In this document: positions 12,301 to 23,560 of the stretch, piece by piece
How the letters are laid out: each line of letters begins with the position of its first letter
How positions within the stretch are numbered: position 1 is the stretch's first letter
NCBI RefSeq assembly: GCF_963678635.1
Contig: NC_087062.1
Coordinates: 86,527,845 to 86,591,844, forward strand
From: Symsagittifera roscoffensis
Lineage: Eukaryota > Xenacoelomorpha > Acoela > Convolutidae
Direction: 5' to 3'
Length of the DNA: 64,000 nucleotides
The notes under the pieces: model-generated
Database searches by the model: none
Told to the model about the DNA's origin: nothing
What the model saw: only the letters and a program-made list of their open reading frames with translations
Made by a program: the position numbers and the translations under genes

Positions 12301-12480
12301 TCGACAGTATTCTTCAGCAAAAATGATGAGTAAAACAATTGCTAGTACAAAACCCTTCATTGCATTCTTTATAAGTTTGAAAAATTTCACAATTCGAGAA
12401 GTCAGCAATGTGAGAAAAATTGCAAAAAAAAATGAAAAAGTCTTTCTTTCTCAGTAAGCTTCGTATCATCTAGGAAATTC
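12292..12480 (-). pseudogene. Remnant of the small membrane ORF(s)
   Basis: The minus strand at 12292-12360 encodes AIVLLIIFAEEY..KH and then a stop, matching the end of the intact 62-aa ORF (TIFLILFLEEYYNKHK and then a stop). The hydrophobic character and the stop position are conserved although the rest has decayed. Sequence up to 12480 resembles the 76-aa ORF region only loosely. Confidence 0.6.
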
Positions 12481-13030
12481 GTTCAGTACCGTACCTGATT
12501 AATTGGTCGACAGTTCTGGAGAGAGAAAAAGAGGTTTGGATAAGGGAGCAGAAAATTATCACCTAGGTGCTAAAAACTAAAAAAAAATGAAAATGATGAT
12601 TTCTAAAAGATCAGTAATGAAAAAATTATAAAGTTGGAAAATTGTAGAATGATTGAAACTATGTTTGAAATAATTGTTTTAAGATTCTGTTGAACTGAGT
12701 CCGAACGACGCATTTGAAAGTTATTTTACTTCATTGAATTGTCTTTTTGTTTTTTTTTGGAGTTTATATCAAGTAGGGTCAAACTAATTGGTTTTTGACA
12801 AGTGGACTGGGTATGAAGAATTTTTGCTGAAGGAAAGTCTGGGTGTTTAGATATTAAATTTTTGGTTCATGTTTTCATTTGCGGGATGATTAAGGAGTTT
12901 TGGGTGGTAGAATATCTTTAGGTTAAGTAATCAGGTTGAATTTTTTCTTTGAGCTAAGTTAAAATTTTCTTTTTGGTGATTTTTGGGGTATAAACTGAGA
13001 CAATAATATTGATATTTGTATTGATTGATA

Positions 13031-14350
13031 AAAGCGGCTTGTAATTTTTAGGTAATATTTATTCGGGTTTTCAAATATGAGGGTAGTGCTTATTTATGAC
13101 CTGGAGGTCTTTGAGTTAGTGTTTTAGATCTAGTTCAAGTTGGAGTTATGTCGGCTAGAAATAGCAGTGGTGCTTGAGTGAAAAGTGAGATGATTTCATG
13201 TGATTTGGTTGGCTGATTTTAAACTAGCTTTTTCTCAGAGGTAAAAAAAAAGAATATAAATGTTGAAAGTTTCTTTTTAGACGAATTTTAATGAATATCT
13301 TAATTTAAAAAATTGTTGATGTTGTCAATTAATCAGAGGGTTGCTGAATTTTTTAACTTTTTTTGAACTTTTAGATCTTGGCTGATTACTAAAAAGATAA
13401 TAGACGTTTTTATAATATTTTTTTTGTTTCGGTTATTAGAAATGTTATATGTAAATTTCGATTAAATTTTTGTTTTCGAACTATTTGTTTTGGAGGTTTT
13501 TGTGATATTTCGTTTGGAATAATCTAGGGTGATTGCGTTAAATGATTCCAGTTTTCGGATTTCTTCTTATCTTTAATTCCTATTAACCGTCAACAATGTT
13601 TAGTCATCTGAAGGAATAAATTTGGGTTAGTTCACGAAGAGAGTTCTCTTCCAGATAGTATGGTAAAAGATTGTTTCTATGCTGTACTATAAACGAGGCT
13701 GGTAACTTTTATGTAATAATTATTCGGGTTTTCAAATGTGAAGGTAGTGCTTATTTTTGACCTAGAGGTCTTTGAGTTAGTGTTTTAGATCTAGTTCAAG
13801 TTGGAGTTATGTCGGCTAAAAATAGCAGTGGTGCTTGAGTGAAAAGTGAGATGATTTCAAGTGATTTGGTTGGCTGATTTTAAACCTGTTTTTTCTTAGA
13901 GGTACAAAAAAAGAATATAAATGTTGAAAGATTCTTTTTAGACGAATTTTAGTGAACATCTTAATTAAAAAAATTCTTGATGTTGTCAATTAATCGGAGG
14001 GTTGCTGAATTTTTTTAACTTTTTTAAAACTTTTAGATCTTGGCTGATTACTAAAAAGATAACAGACGTTTTTATAATATTTTTTTTGTTTCGGTTATTA
14101 GAAATTGTATATGTAAATTGCGATTAAATTTTGTTTTCGAACTATTTGTTTTGGAGATTTTTGTGATATTTCCTTTGGAATAATCTAAGGTGATTGCGTT
14201 AAATGATTGCAGTTTTCGGAATTCTTCTTATCTTAAATTTCTATTAACCGTCAACAATGTTTAGTCATCTGAAGGAATAAAACTGGATTAGTTCACGAAG
14301 AGAGTTCTCTTCCAGATAGTTTGGTAAAAGATTGTTTCTATGCTGTACTA
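13031..14350. repeat. Tandem duplication, about 660 bp x 2, inside the old element
   Basis: Unit 1 runs from about 13031 to 13690 and unit 2 from about 13691 to 14350. Both run from TTCGGGTTTTCAAATRTG through GGAGTTATGTCGGCTA to GATTGTTTCTATGCTGTACT. Each unit contains the spacer downstream of pol and the last part of the pol coding region. The two units differ by scattered substitutions and short indels, so the duplication is old but younger than the split from the intact copy. Confidence 0.9.
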
Positions 14351-15690
14351 TTTCTTTTTTATTGTGTTAAATTAGTTTATAAGTAACGTCTGTAGATTTT
14401 TTTTCTAATCGGATATGACCATTTTTGAATAGGTTGTAGCTTTTCAGAGATTCATTTTTGAATCGTAAAATTTGGGATTTAAACAAAAGTTCCTATTTTT
14501 ATGTCTAATGATGGCGTAAAGCGTGAATTTATTTGATATCGGAGATTTTGTCTTTGTAATAATTTCTCGATTTCGTGATATATTTCACTCTGTTTCTTAT
14601 CTGTATTTAAAATCTATTCCGAGTGGGTTCCAGAGGCTAATTTTAAAATTTGTGGATGATGAAAATGATCTTCATCGTGACTGTGAAGAGGCAGGTTGTA
14701 ACAAATTCAATCTTTAGTATGTTGACAATAACCTTGTGCATTTTTGATGATTTTGCTGTGAACAATTTAGATTTTCGTGGTTTTTGGTTAAAAGCCAATT
14801 CATATGGTGATAGTCCAAATGTTGTTGTGATCTGAGAAACATATGATAATGGAATAATTTTATATCTGTTGACCATTCGGTGTATTTTTGATCGTTTCCG
14901 TTTATATTACATCGAAGGTGCTCTTGTAATTAGCGGTTCAAGCCTTTGAATTGTCCATTTGTCCATGGGGCATGTGATGTTATAGGTTCAATTTTGATAT
15001 TACATTGGTGACATGAGGTGATTATTTCCTTGTTTTTGAATTCTAATCCATTATCTGTAACAAGGATTTCATGTAGTCCAAATTTTGCTATCCAGTGTTT
15101 ATAGAGCGTTCTATATGCATAATAAGCGTTACAATGGGGTACAGGTTTGAGTGCTGCATACTGTGTTAATGCATCTTCGTTTACCATCTTAAATGAGTTT
15201 CCTTCTGAAGAGGGGATATAGGGCCTTTTGTATCGAATGAGATTCTATGGTAAAAATACAAAATTTGTCCTTTAAAGTCTTGTTTTTCTGCTATTTGCAT
15301 CTGGTGAGGAAAAAAATTCTTTAACTGACATGTGATTCCGTCATTACCAAGCCTTTTTTACCAAATTAGTGCATATAGAAAATAGAAATTTTGATATAAG
15401 TTTGAATAAGTTTTTTCTGATCCTATATGTCCTTCTGTATTCAAGGAATGTGATATGTGAAATAGTGTTAAAAATAAACTTAATGGTAAACAGGGTACTT
15501 TTTTATCTGGGTAATGATTTTCTAAGATACCAGTGTTTTCATTTATTGTGGTAATGTTAAGCTTTCTAAAGTATCGGAGTAAGGTTTTGTTTCCTAAAAT
15601 TGTGATCTCGGCTTCAATGGGTTTTGTTTTGTAGTTGTGCCAAGATTTCATTTGTCTAATAACATGGTCTCGCGTGTTGATATCTAGGTA
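13560..15690 (-). pseudogene. pol remnant (integrase part)
   Basis: Frames at 14643-14876, 14930-15187 and 15358-15651 match the integrase of the intact Gag-Pol: the SWH.YKTKPI block upstream of the zinc domain, HCNAYYAY, WIAKFGL.EILVTDNG, SHAPWTNG and SPYE. The active-site glutamate region is altered (GQFKGLNR in place of GLVEGMNR). The end of pol is present twice because of the tandem duplication. Nothing upstream of the integrase region remains. Confidence 0.88.
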
Positions 15691-16685
15691 ATATTACTAA
15701 AATTTCTATCAATTTTAAAAGTTTGCCCTGAAAATTTTTAAACACTTTTTTGGTGCTCATTTCCGATGGTGTTTTTCCAATACTTAGAAGTAGGTTTAAG
15801 GATTATGGGTTATTGATCGGAATCAAGTGCTAGTTCAGTTATCGAGTTATCTTTCATGACCTGGTCGGGTATAGCGAGTAATATATCTAGCAAACTTCAG
15901 CAGTTGTTGTTGACTCGTGTGCAAAGTGTCTCGCTTAATTCTCAAATCTCATGTCAGTTTGTCTGCCATAGCGTCTGGGTGAGCTAATGTCACCTACGAA
16001 AAATATCACCAAACTTAACCTTCCCATCATTGTTGGGAATTTGTTTTACTGACGCTAAGGAACCTTAGAGCAACTTCATCGTGGTATGCTATGATCAAAT
16101 TATCAAATAAGTTCAGTCTGATTTTTTAGAGGGAAACAAGAGAGGCTTTTTTCCGGTCTTCAACAATTCATCATTAATGTTATCAAATAAATTTTGTCTA
16201 TATTTTTAGAGAGAAACAAGAGAGGCATTTTTCCGGTCCTCTATAATTCGTCATTCATGAGGGAGAAACCTTCTTGCTGCCCTGCTGCCTTGACCAACTT
16301 GTGGGCACTATTTAACTTGCTAGGTTTTTCGATTGTTACCCTAAACTTTGTTTCCTCTAGAGCCAAAAATTTCATGTCCTTCGATTTAATCTAATGAATG
16401 CTTGCAGTAATTTGTTTGTTAATCAGTTTGAACTGGAGGATACTGAAAATAGAACATGAAGTTTGTATTGGATACTGGCTGTGCGGTCGGTATATCGGAT
16501 GGGCCGCACCGTGCGTATTCGCCCAACAAAAATTGCTATGCTAGTTTTCGATGGACTTGAGTTTGGCTACTAACGGCACCTTAAGTTACTGGGTACTATT
16601 GAACTTATGGTAGCACGCATAACAGTTTTTGGGCTCTCTCAGTTTTTCTTCCCTTTTTCAATCTCCCCTCCTTCCCCCGTTCTAT
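15691..16685. other. Spacer, no gene
   Basis: Holds an 80-bp tandem duplication (16100-16259). A 66-codon plus-strand frame at 16194-16394 has no supporting evidence. Confidence 0.45.
16100..16259. repeat. Tandem duplication, 80 bp x 2
   Basis: TATCAAATAA recurs exactly 80 bp apart, followed in both units by AAACAAGAGAGGC and TTTTCCGGTC. Confidence 0.85.
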
Positions 16686-16694
16686 GGTATCTAC

Positions 16695-17021
16695 GGCGGT
16701 AGATCAGTATATCGATGTATCAGTAAACCAAAAACGGGCGGCCCAGAACAGTACACCGAAAATTAATTATTCAATTACGTAATCACATTAGCTAAAAACT
16801 GAAATTTTTACAAAATGGCAAATTTTTTCCTCAAAACAAAAATTGAATCAAAAATGAAATTAAGTAGCTTTTCCCACGAGCCTCCGTGTTTTAAAATTAT
16901 TGCTCTAGTTCTAGCTTAGGAAAAACTGATTCTAAAAATCTTTAAATCCGCAATTGAATTTACGTAAATCGGTTTACTGATCTGGTAATTTACTGACACA
17001 TCGTATTACTGCAGGCACCCC
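16695..17021. mobile_element. MITE with 9-bp target duplication
   Basis: GGTATCTAC stands directly on both sides (16686-16694 and 17022-17030). The termini are imperfect inverted repeats: left GGCGGTAGATCAGTATATCG, right (inverted) GGGGTGCCTGCAGTAATACG, then ATGTRTCAGTAAA in both. It is 327 bp with no coding frame. The 8-9 bp duplication suggests hAT- or Mutator-like mobilisation; the superfamily is not settled. Confidence 0.65.
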
Positions 17022-17030
17022 GGTATCTAC

Positions 17031-17889
17031 AGAAGAATCTCCACCCCTATATAAATATAATAAAATAGCACTAGAGCATTGTGTTGAGAATCCTAATTTT
17101 GCTGATTTCTGATTTTGCAGCTCTTAAACTACTTAACTATCTCCCCTATTCTCGAAATAATGAAACATATTACCATATTTCATTATTTTGTTCATTTTCT
17201 TCATTGGAAATCTGTTCAGATAGGTCTTTTTTCAATTAGCTATGTCTTTGTGAAACAGATCTGATAAATAAATTCTCGAAACCGTTCGTCAATTTTATAT
17301 TGTGCCCGGGTTGAAGTCCCACCGTTAATTATCGCTTTTTCATTAGTACCCGAGTGATCGCTATTTTCCAGCGCTGATTAATGTATAATTTAAAGTTTTT
17401 TTGCAGAGCTAAGCCTGCGATGTTTCAGAGCTATTTCAGTAAAGATTCCGTAGAAAATCAGCGCTAAAAGTTAAGAAACTGTAATAGCTTTTAAACGACA
17501 GTACCACTTAAAATAAACGATAACTTGGTTAGAAATCAGGATTAGTGTCAAAGAGGAAGCAAACACGTCTACTAAGCTGATGGTTGTGGGATGGAACCCT
17601 GGTATCTTCATTTTTTTGCATATTTATAGGTTTTTATTGCTGTTCCAACGCTAAAAATTAGCCGAAGTAGCCATAACCTATCGATAAAGTTTGCAATTAT
17701 GGCAATGAACATCAGTAGTTCATCAATTGCGATGGCTTTTTTTAAAAATTTTTATCGCTAATATTAAATGTAAACTCAACCCGGGTGAATGTCAGCCAGT
17801 ACGGGTGTTTTCAATGAATAATTTAATATAAGAATACTTTATGAATTTTCACTGCTGAACTGTTGCGTTAGGCTGAACAAGCTATTGCA
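17031..17889. other. Spacer, no gene
   Basis: No coding frame with support and no clear repeat seen. Confidence 0.4.
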
Positions 17890-18365
17890 GAGTTGATTTA
17901 CAAAAACCGGATAAAATGAAGAGTGACTGACTTTTCAAACTCGTTTTTTTTCAAATTTGGTTGAGTTTGGCCGGAAAAGATGAGAACAAAAAATGCTCGC
18001 AACTTACCAGCTTTATTAAGGTGCATTTTTATGCAAAATTTTGAACTAAAATCACACCCTTAAATGGTCATATCATTTGATTCAAAACTGTAGAGGTAAG
18101 AAGGGTCATTTGATGTAACAACAGCTACACTTGAAAATTCTTACTTCCCTGTTTTGGACCAAATGGATTGACCCGTTTTAAGGGTGTAATTCTGGTTCAA
18201 AGTTTTGCAAAAAAAATACACCGTAAAAAGCTGGTAGGTTTCCACGCAATTTTTGTCCTCGTCATTTTTTGGTCAACCTCAACCAATTTTGAAAAAAAAA
18301 AATTGAAAAAAAACGAGTTTGAAAATTAAGTTTTTCTCTGTTTTATCTGGTTTCACCATCAGAGT
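17890..18365. mobile_element. Palindromic MITE
   Basis: The left arm (AAACCGGATAAAATGAAGAG, TTTTTCAAATTTGGTTGAG, TTACCAGCTTTATTAAGGTG) recurs inverted in the right arm (CTCTGTTTTATCTGGTTT, CTCAACCAATTTTGAAAAA, and TACCAGCTTTTTACGGTG after inversion). The arms are about 200 bp with a short centre. The arm core resembles the element at 3571. Exact ends and target duplication were not fixed. Confidence 0.7.
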
Positions 18366-18933
18366 CCCGCGAATTTTTTCTGCCTTCTGCGAAAAAAAAT
18401 AACACTTCAATAACAGAAATTTTTGTGAAATGAGAGAGGATTTTTAAAGAAAAACACGTTTCGAAAACACCCTGTACACCTTTAATCACTTTTTTTATCG
18501 TCGGTAAGAGATCATCATATGTATTGCATATGTTTGGTAGCTTTATCTTGCGACTTTTTCAGGTTTTAGAAGATCAAAAAATAATTGTTTTGAATTTAAT
18601 TTTGCTTGTCATCGCTAGCCAGCGAAATACACGAACGTATACACCTGAGCAAAATCAACTTTCAAGCAAAACCAACCAAATCAAGTACCTTTGAACCGCC
18701 TTTTTATTAAATTAAAATATTTCGTTTTCGCTTTCCTATAGCTTTTCAGTATCTGTTCTATCTATTGTTCCGTTGTGCGATCTTATCACACAAGCTTGGT
18801 AACAACTGATTTTTGATGATGTTGCGCTGCGCCTCAGATTTGAAATTTTCAACTTTTTTGTTTTTCTGATCATTGGTTTTTTGTCAATAATATTCTGAAA
18901 TTGTATTAGGCGTCCGGGTACGCATTTTTTGGT

Positions 18934-19115
18934 CCAAGTTAACATTCACCCCCTAAACACGTTTAGGGGGGAGGATGTTAACTTGGTTCTAACTTGGGAA
19001 TTTTCAGCCAATCAGAATCGAGCATTTTACATGCAGCGCTTAGCAAATTTAATTTAATTTAAGCGCTGGGGTGGAGGGTCTTAACTTGGTCTATTAGGGG
19101 GAGGATGTTAACTTG
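18934..19115. repeat. Near-perfect hairpin plus a third copy of its arm
   Basis: CCAAGTTAACATTCACCCCC at 18934 pairs with GGGGGGAGGATGTTAACTTGG read back at 18966-18986, with only a few bases between the arms. The arm AGGGGGAGGATGTTAACTTG occurs again at 19096-19115. It looks like nested or abutting ends of a short foldback element. Confidence 0.7.
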
Positions 19116-19424
19116 ATCCCATTTTTCATCTCTACTGGAACCAAATTGGTTTTTACAAACTAGATTCGAATCTTGATCTCGTGTAACTGTTCTCAGCTTA
19201 TCTTCGATTGGTCTCGACATATTCCCTCGGTGTTTAACTCAATTTTAAGTTAGCAATTATCATACCAATCTCAATATTTTCCTCATCACTAATACCTCAA
19301 AACTGCTAGTATGTTTCTGTCCGTTTTTTGCATATGATAAGGTTCTTCAAAAATTTCATGTTGTTTTCAGAACAAAACTTTACTGAACCTGCTCATTTAC
19401 AATGCTTTGCAAGATGGCCTTTTT

Positions 19425-21369
19425 TCAGATTCCTTGCTGGCCAAATCTCATTCCTGGGCAAATCTTCATTCCCGAATACCTGATGACCTGATTTGTTGCA
19501 GTTTGCGTCAGCATTACCCTTTTATCTACGTAACAATCACTACAAAAATTAACAGGAGAAACTTTTGACAAAAATTGTTCATGTTTTTTTATTGCGAGTT
19601 TGGTTACGACTGCTTCGTCTTTTAGACACAGATGAAATTTCATGTTCCCGTAAATTAATTTGAAATTTTGAAGTTCAAGTTTTCTGTTAATCATTGCCCA
19701 GCTTTTATACAATGTGCTTAGCGGTTAGGTGAACAATTGGGATGTAACCTCTTAAATTGGTCCATTTGGGGGATAATAATTTGATTACATAGGCTAAATA
19801 TTTATAGGATTCCACTAACGGTGGAGAAATAATGACAGAAACAAATACTCGCTAATGAGAATTGGGAGAAACCCACTAATAAAAGATGACTGCATCATAA
19901 AAAATTAACATTACCAATCAAAACTGAATATTTTAGAAAAACAAATCGGAAGCCAAGTGATTATTAGCGCGAAGCGCGCCCAGCAAGCCACCGAGGTAGC
20001 TTTTCCGCAACAGGCCAAAATCAGATTTGTCGCGAACTTTTGTCGCGGACAGATTTGTTTGCAAAAAACTTTCCAACGAATCCGAACACGCAGCGGTCCA
20101 AGACAATTCTGATTGGTAGAAAATTTGAATCTATCTTATTTTCAATCAAGATGATGAGAATACAGAGTTGGCTTAAGTTTTTTGGACACAACGAATAAAA
20201 CTTGAAAATTAAAACTAGTTTTTCTCAAATTGAGTTGACCGCAGGCAAAAAACAACTTGCTCAAAGTCTTAGCAGAATTGATATGGTTCAATTTATATTG
20301 CAAAATTTGGATGCAAAGTTTAAGTTGAAAAACGACTATTTTATAGTACTGTTGTCAATAAAAAAACGATAAAGCTGTTGGCTCAATTACTGAGACAAAT
20401 ATATCGAAAAGAGCATGCTATATAGCCCAACAAAATTTAAAAGGGTATAATCGTCTGAATTTTCTATAGTTTTATTTATTTTCGTTTTGTAGCCAAAAAT
20501 GTCAATTTTTTTTATTTAAAGTAACAACTTTTGTTCATAACGAAAGTAACGGAATATTTGTGTTCGGGGTGTTTTTTTCTTCAGACAAGTTTCTATAGTT
20601 TGACAAGCCATATTTGACGAAATTTATTCATACATTAATTAAAAAACCATTTTGTACTTTATATGGCGTGTGGGTAATGATTTTCTCCAAAAAAAAGTCA
20701 CTCAAAAAAATTTCAAATTTTTTTTACTAAATCTTTTTATTACGTTTAATTTTTTCATGTTTTTACTGCTCCATAGACCTGAAAAAGCAGTCACAACTTT
20801 CAGGGGTTCGCCCTGATACGAGTAGTCTTGTTTTATTTACAAACAATTTTTTGGACGTTTTATCCCAATTTTTCGAGATTATACTATTTTTAATTTCTGG
20901 TGGGATATATCAGAGGCTCCTTTTGATGTATTTTTCTCAGAAATTGAACCAAACTTTTTAGCGTGTTTTTGATCGACTATGAAAAGCCAAAAATGGTCGT
21001 TTTGCGGTTAATTTTTTTTAATTTAATTTTCGGGTACAACCTTTTTTTGTCCTGAGTCAACCCAATTTGAGAAAAAGAATTTTTAATTTCAAGTTTCATT
21101 CGTTTTTTTTTCTGCTCAAAGAGTTACCTGAAAAGGGCGCAATACCTTCCGTGCAAAGATAAAGATCCAGGAAGAACGAAATCCAGTGCGGTTGATCTAA
21201 TTCTATTGTGAACGATAACAGGTCTTGAGTTTCTGGCTGCTGAACTATGTATTGTAATCGCTGAAACAGTTATACGATGTATTGCATAATTCATAACTTT
21301 TTTAAAAGGCTGTCTTCTGGCACACTGTCTGTTATTATATTCGATAGATTTGCTCAAAAGCGGGTTTTT
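19425..21369 (-). CDS. Candidate two-exon host gene (5' end missing)
   Basis: Exon 1 is 21128-21369 and exon 2 is 19425-19683, minus strand. Exon 1 ends at CTTTTCAG/GTAACTC in phase 2; exon 2 starts after TTAACAG with the one base needed to keep frame, giving ALFRKLELQ across the join. Exon 1 has no start and could begin after ACAG (21370) or a nearby ATAG. The joined product is about 165 residues, basic, with cysteine motifs NRQCARR, FHLCLKD and NFCSDCYVDKR, ending in RFGQQGI and a stop. No domain recognised. The intron holds a palindromic MITE whose end abuts the donor. The phase match and long frames support it; there is no paralog to confirm it. Confidence 0.35.
20183..21118. mobile_element. 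Palindromic MITE carrying a nested repeat
   Basis: Left arm ACGAATAAAACTTGAAAATT and TTTTTCTCAAATTGAGTTGA; the right arm near 21060-21110 gives their inverse (TCAACCCAATTTGAGAAAAA, AAGTTTCATTCGTT). The middle (20531-20832) is a copy of the GTTCCGAC-family element, so this MITE appears to have been hit by another one. The shared arm core links it to the elements at 3571 and 17890. Confidence 0.65.
20531..20832 (+). mobile_element. GTTCCGAC-family repeat, internally deleted copy
   Basis: ACGAAAGTAACGGAATATTTG at the left and CCATAGACCTGAAAAAGCAG, TACGAGTAGTCTTGTT at the right match the longer copies at 26002-26414 and (inverted) 54801-55337. About 100-250 bp of the middle is missing. Non-coding. 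Confidence 0.65.
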
Positions 21370-21639
21370 CTGTAGCACCCACTCCTATGTTCATTTGATA
21401 CGTCGAGCCTAGTCCTATAATATGCAAATGCGCCAATCAAAACTCTTCAAAGCTGAATTTTTTGCATATAGAAAAACTCATAATCCTTAAAGAGATCTCG
21501 CGAAATCAATTGAACTGCGAAAAATACAAAAATAAACGTTCTCCCGAAATTCGCATAAAAATTAGACTCGCCAACTGCTCATAATAAGATTTGGGCCATT
21601 TTTTCTTGCATCAGGAGTAACTTTTGAGTTTTTTTCGTA

Positions 21640-21745
21640 CGTTGGGGAGTGGTGGTGAAGTGATTACGTCTCCGCCTCTCAATCGAAAGGTCGGATGTTC
21701 GAGGCACACCATGATCCGTGCTCGTTGCCTGAGGATAAAAAAATA
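21640..21745 (+). mobile_element. tRNA-derived SINE-like head
   Basis: GTGGTGGTGAAGTGATTACG resembles an RNA polymerase III A box and GGTCGGATGTTCGAGGC, about 35 bp further on, a B box. The spacing and the TCCGCCTCTCAATCGAAAGG between them look like a tRNA D/anticodon region. There is no proper acceptor stem, so it is a SINE head and not a tRNA gene. Confidence 0.5.
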
Positions 21746-23031
21746 AAGACCAGCCCAGAAAAATAACCAAACAAATTGCATGTAGTTCTTAAACAGGGTC
21801 ACAACAGTTCATTTTGAAGAAAAAATAGAGTTGCTGATGATAACTATGTAGTACATAGTGTCTCAGATAAAAGTTTTCTGAATAAGCCAAACTTTTTTAT
21901 AATTATTTGAATTGAGGCGCTACAAAATTGAAAAAATATGGTCAACCAGATTTTTCAATCGTATTGATAATGTTTTTAAGAGCAATATCAGTTAAGTCAA
22001 TCAAAAGATAGAAACATAAACTGTCGCAACCGTCTCAGATATTTTTTTTTTCATAGTTTTTTTTTGAAAATTGATCATTTATACCCTAAAACGTCAAAAT
22101 TCATTCGCAGTAGACAGTTCATTGAATTGTCAAACATAATGAGCTGCAAACGTTTAAAAACCAAAAGAAAGCTTTTGCTTTACTGCCATCACAGTTATGA
22201 AGGTCAACCAAGAAACAATAAAAAACTGCGTTCAAGCGTCTTGAGAAAATTTGAAGAAGAATTTTTGTTTTCTGTCCTTGTGCTTGTTCAGTTCAAACAT
22301 AAAAATTTTTTGTGCGATGATTTTTCGTATGGTTTTGGGGTTCAAAAACTGCCGCTGTGAAAACACGCGCTGTGAAGATTTTATTTTTACCGCTGATTTG
22401 TCATTAGACATGCATATTAGGCTAGATAATTAGTTTTTGCGTTGTTTATTTTTGCGATCGGTTTTCGTAAAGATCTAGGATTTTAAAAATTGCCAAACTG
22501 GTCATGCTTTGGACTAAACTATACGCGCTGTGAAGATTTTATTTCTGGCGTTGAACTCTTATTGGTCACGCTTGTAAGGCAGGCTTTTTACTCATACCAT
22601 TCTCCTATACAACTCCAATTTCCACACTTAACTTGTGATATTAGCAGTTTCAAATTTCCAGTAAAACTTAAAGTTTCTATTTAATTCTTGTAAATTTGCT
22701 TGTTAAAGTGAACATTTTTGAGACCAATTGAAACGCAGTAAAATAATGCATTATTTAACGTTCGCCAAAACTGTTCAAGGTTCAATACGAGTAGTCTTGT
22801 ATGAAAATTAAAGTTAAAGGTTAACAGCCCGTAAAATTTTGCATTTTAGATTTTTCAATGTACGATGGCCTGAACAGAGAGTTTTGCATCATCTCATCAA
22901 ATTTTTTTTTCATGTTGAGTCAAACTTTCAGTAACGCAGCTAAATACTTAGTAAAAAACTGAACTTTTGAGAAAGTTTACCAGAAAGATGCTGTTAATAT
23001 TTTTTTGCTCCATTTGAAAAAGATGTCTTAC
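21746..23031. other. Spacer with one unassigned plus-strand frame
   Basis: A 98-codon plus-strand frame (22064-22360) contains basic and cysteine residues (MSCKRLKTKRKLLLYC) but no domain or splice support. The motif CGCTGTGAAGATTTTATTT occurs twice (near 22370 and 22528). No other feature seen. Confidence 0.35.
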
Positions 23032-23095
23032 CTGAAAATAAAAGAATCAAAATTAACAAGGCAATAAGTTTTGTAGGGTTAAATCTTGAGGCCAT
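23032..23095 (-). CDS. Orphan signal-peptide exon
   Basis: ATG at 23095 opens 21 codons whose product is a short basic start followed by an uninterrupted hydrophobic run (LIALLILILLF), an archetypal signal peptide. The frame then meets CAG/GTAAGA, an optimal splice donor, at 23032/23031, leaving one G to complete the next codon. That is the phase that exon A of the secreted family at 2400-3350 and 58960-62781 requires (G + GT/GA, giving Gly-Cys-Cys). No matching exon A was found downstream (below 23000) in this window, so it may be a paralog whose later exons were lost, or the first exon of the candidate gene at 19425-21369 through an unseen middle exon. Confidence 0.5.
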
Positions 23096-23381
23096 CGCGA
23101 CTTGTTCTCAAACTGAAACTTCTTCCTATTTATCATTTGTCGAACAACTTGATTGCATAACTTGTTTGAAGAAAATTAATTATTTGTTTGTCTGAAAATG
23201 ACCTTTCTCTTGTTTATCCCAAAATACAACCTTAACCTTCTATTATTTAGGGCAAATATGGAACTGATACTTTTAATTCAATTAAAATGTTACCCATATC
23301 CAAGTATCGTGCAAAAACTACTTTAGATTTTCAAAGTATCGTCCAAAAACCACTTTAGAGTTATTGAATTTCATGCAACAT

Positions 23382-23560
23382 TTTGCGCCTAAAACTTTTA
23401 CGTGGTACCACTATTGCAGCTGTAATAGGTCAGGCTGTTTTAGACCTGAAGCTAGAGGTCAAGTGAGAGCTCGTCCTCACACACTATCAGTGCCTTATCA
23501 GGGGATCGATTACACCATCTGACGATCTCGAAGTGAACGCCGTACCACTACCCAAGTGCC
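23382..23560 (-). mobile_element. tRNA-derived SINE, copy 1
   Basis: On the minus strand it begins GGCACTTGGGTAGTGGTACGG, then GCGTTCACTT and a TGTAATCGATCCC B-box-like segment, and continues into a shared body (AGACCTGAAGCTRGWGGTCAAG on the plus strand). It aligns along its full length with 56064-56247. Confidence 0.65.

Larger units (their letters stand above)
7282..15690 (-). mobile_element. Old, decayed relative of the large env-bearing LTR element
   Basis: Same orientation and gene order as the intact element at 35263-54175. From left to right on the plus strand: 3' LTR, a scrap of the 599-aa ORF, env, ORF X, the 62-aa membrane ORF, a duplicated pol C-terminal/spacer block, and the integrase part of pol. 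It stops abruptly near 15690 inside the pol region upstream of the integrase zinc domain, so the 5' half (rest of pol, gag, leader, 5' LTR) is missing. The C-terminal part of the 599-aa ORF is also gone. All frames carry stops and shifts. Its value is comparative: it shows which parts of the intact element are conserved. Confidence 0.88.

Noticed and set aside
23440-23560. tRNA gene
   Set aside because: A- and B-box-like segments are present but no acceptor stem or complete cloverleaf; a homologous copy with the same body shows it is a SINE.
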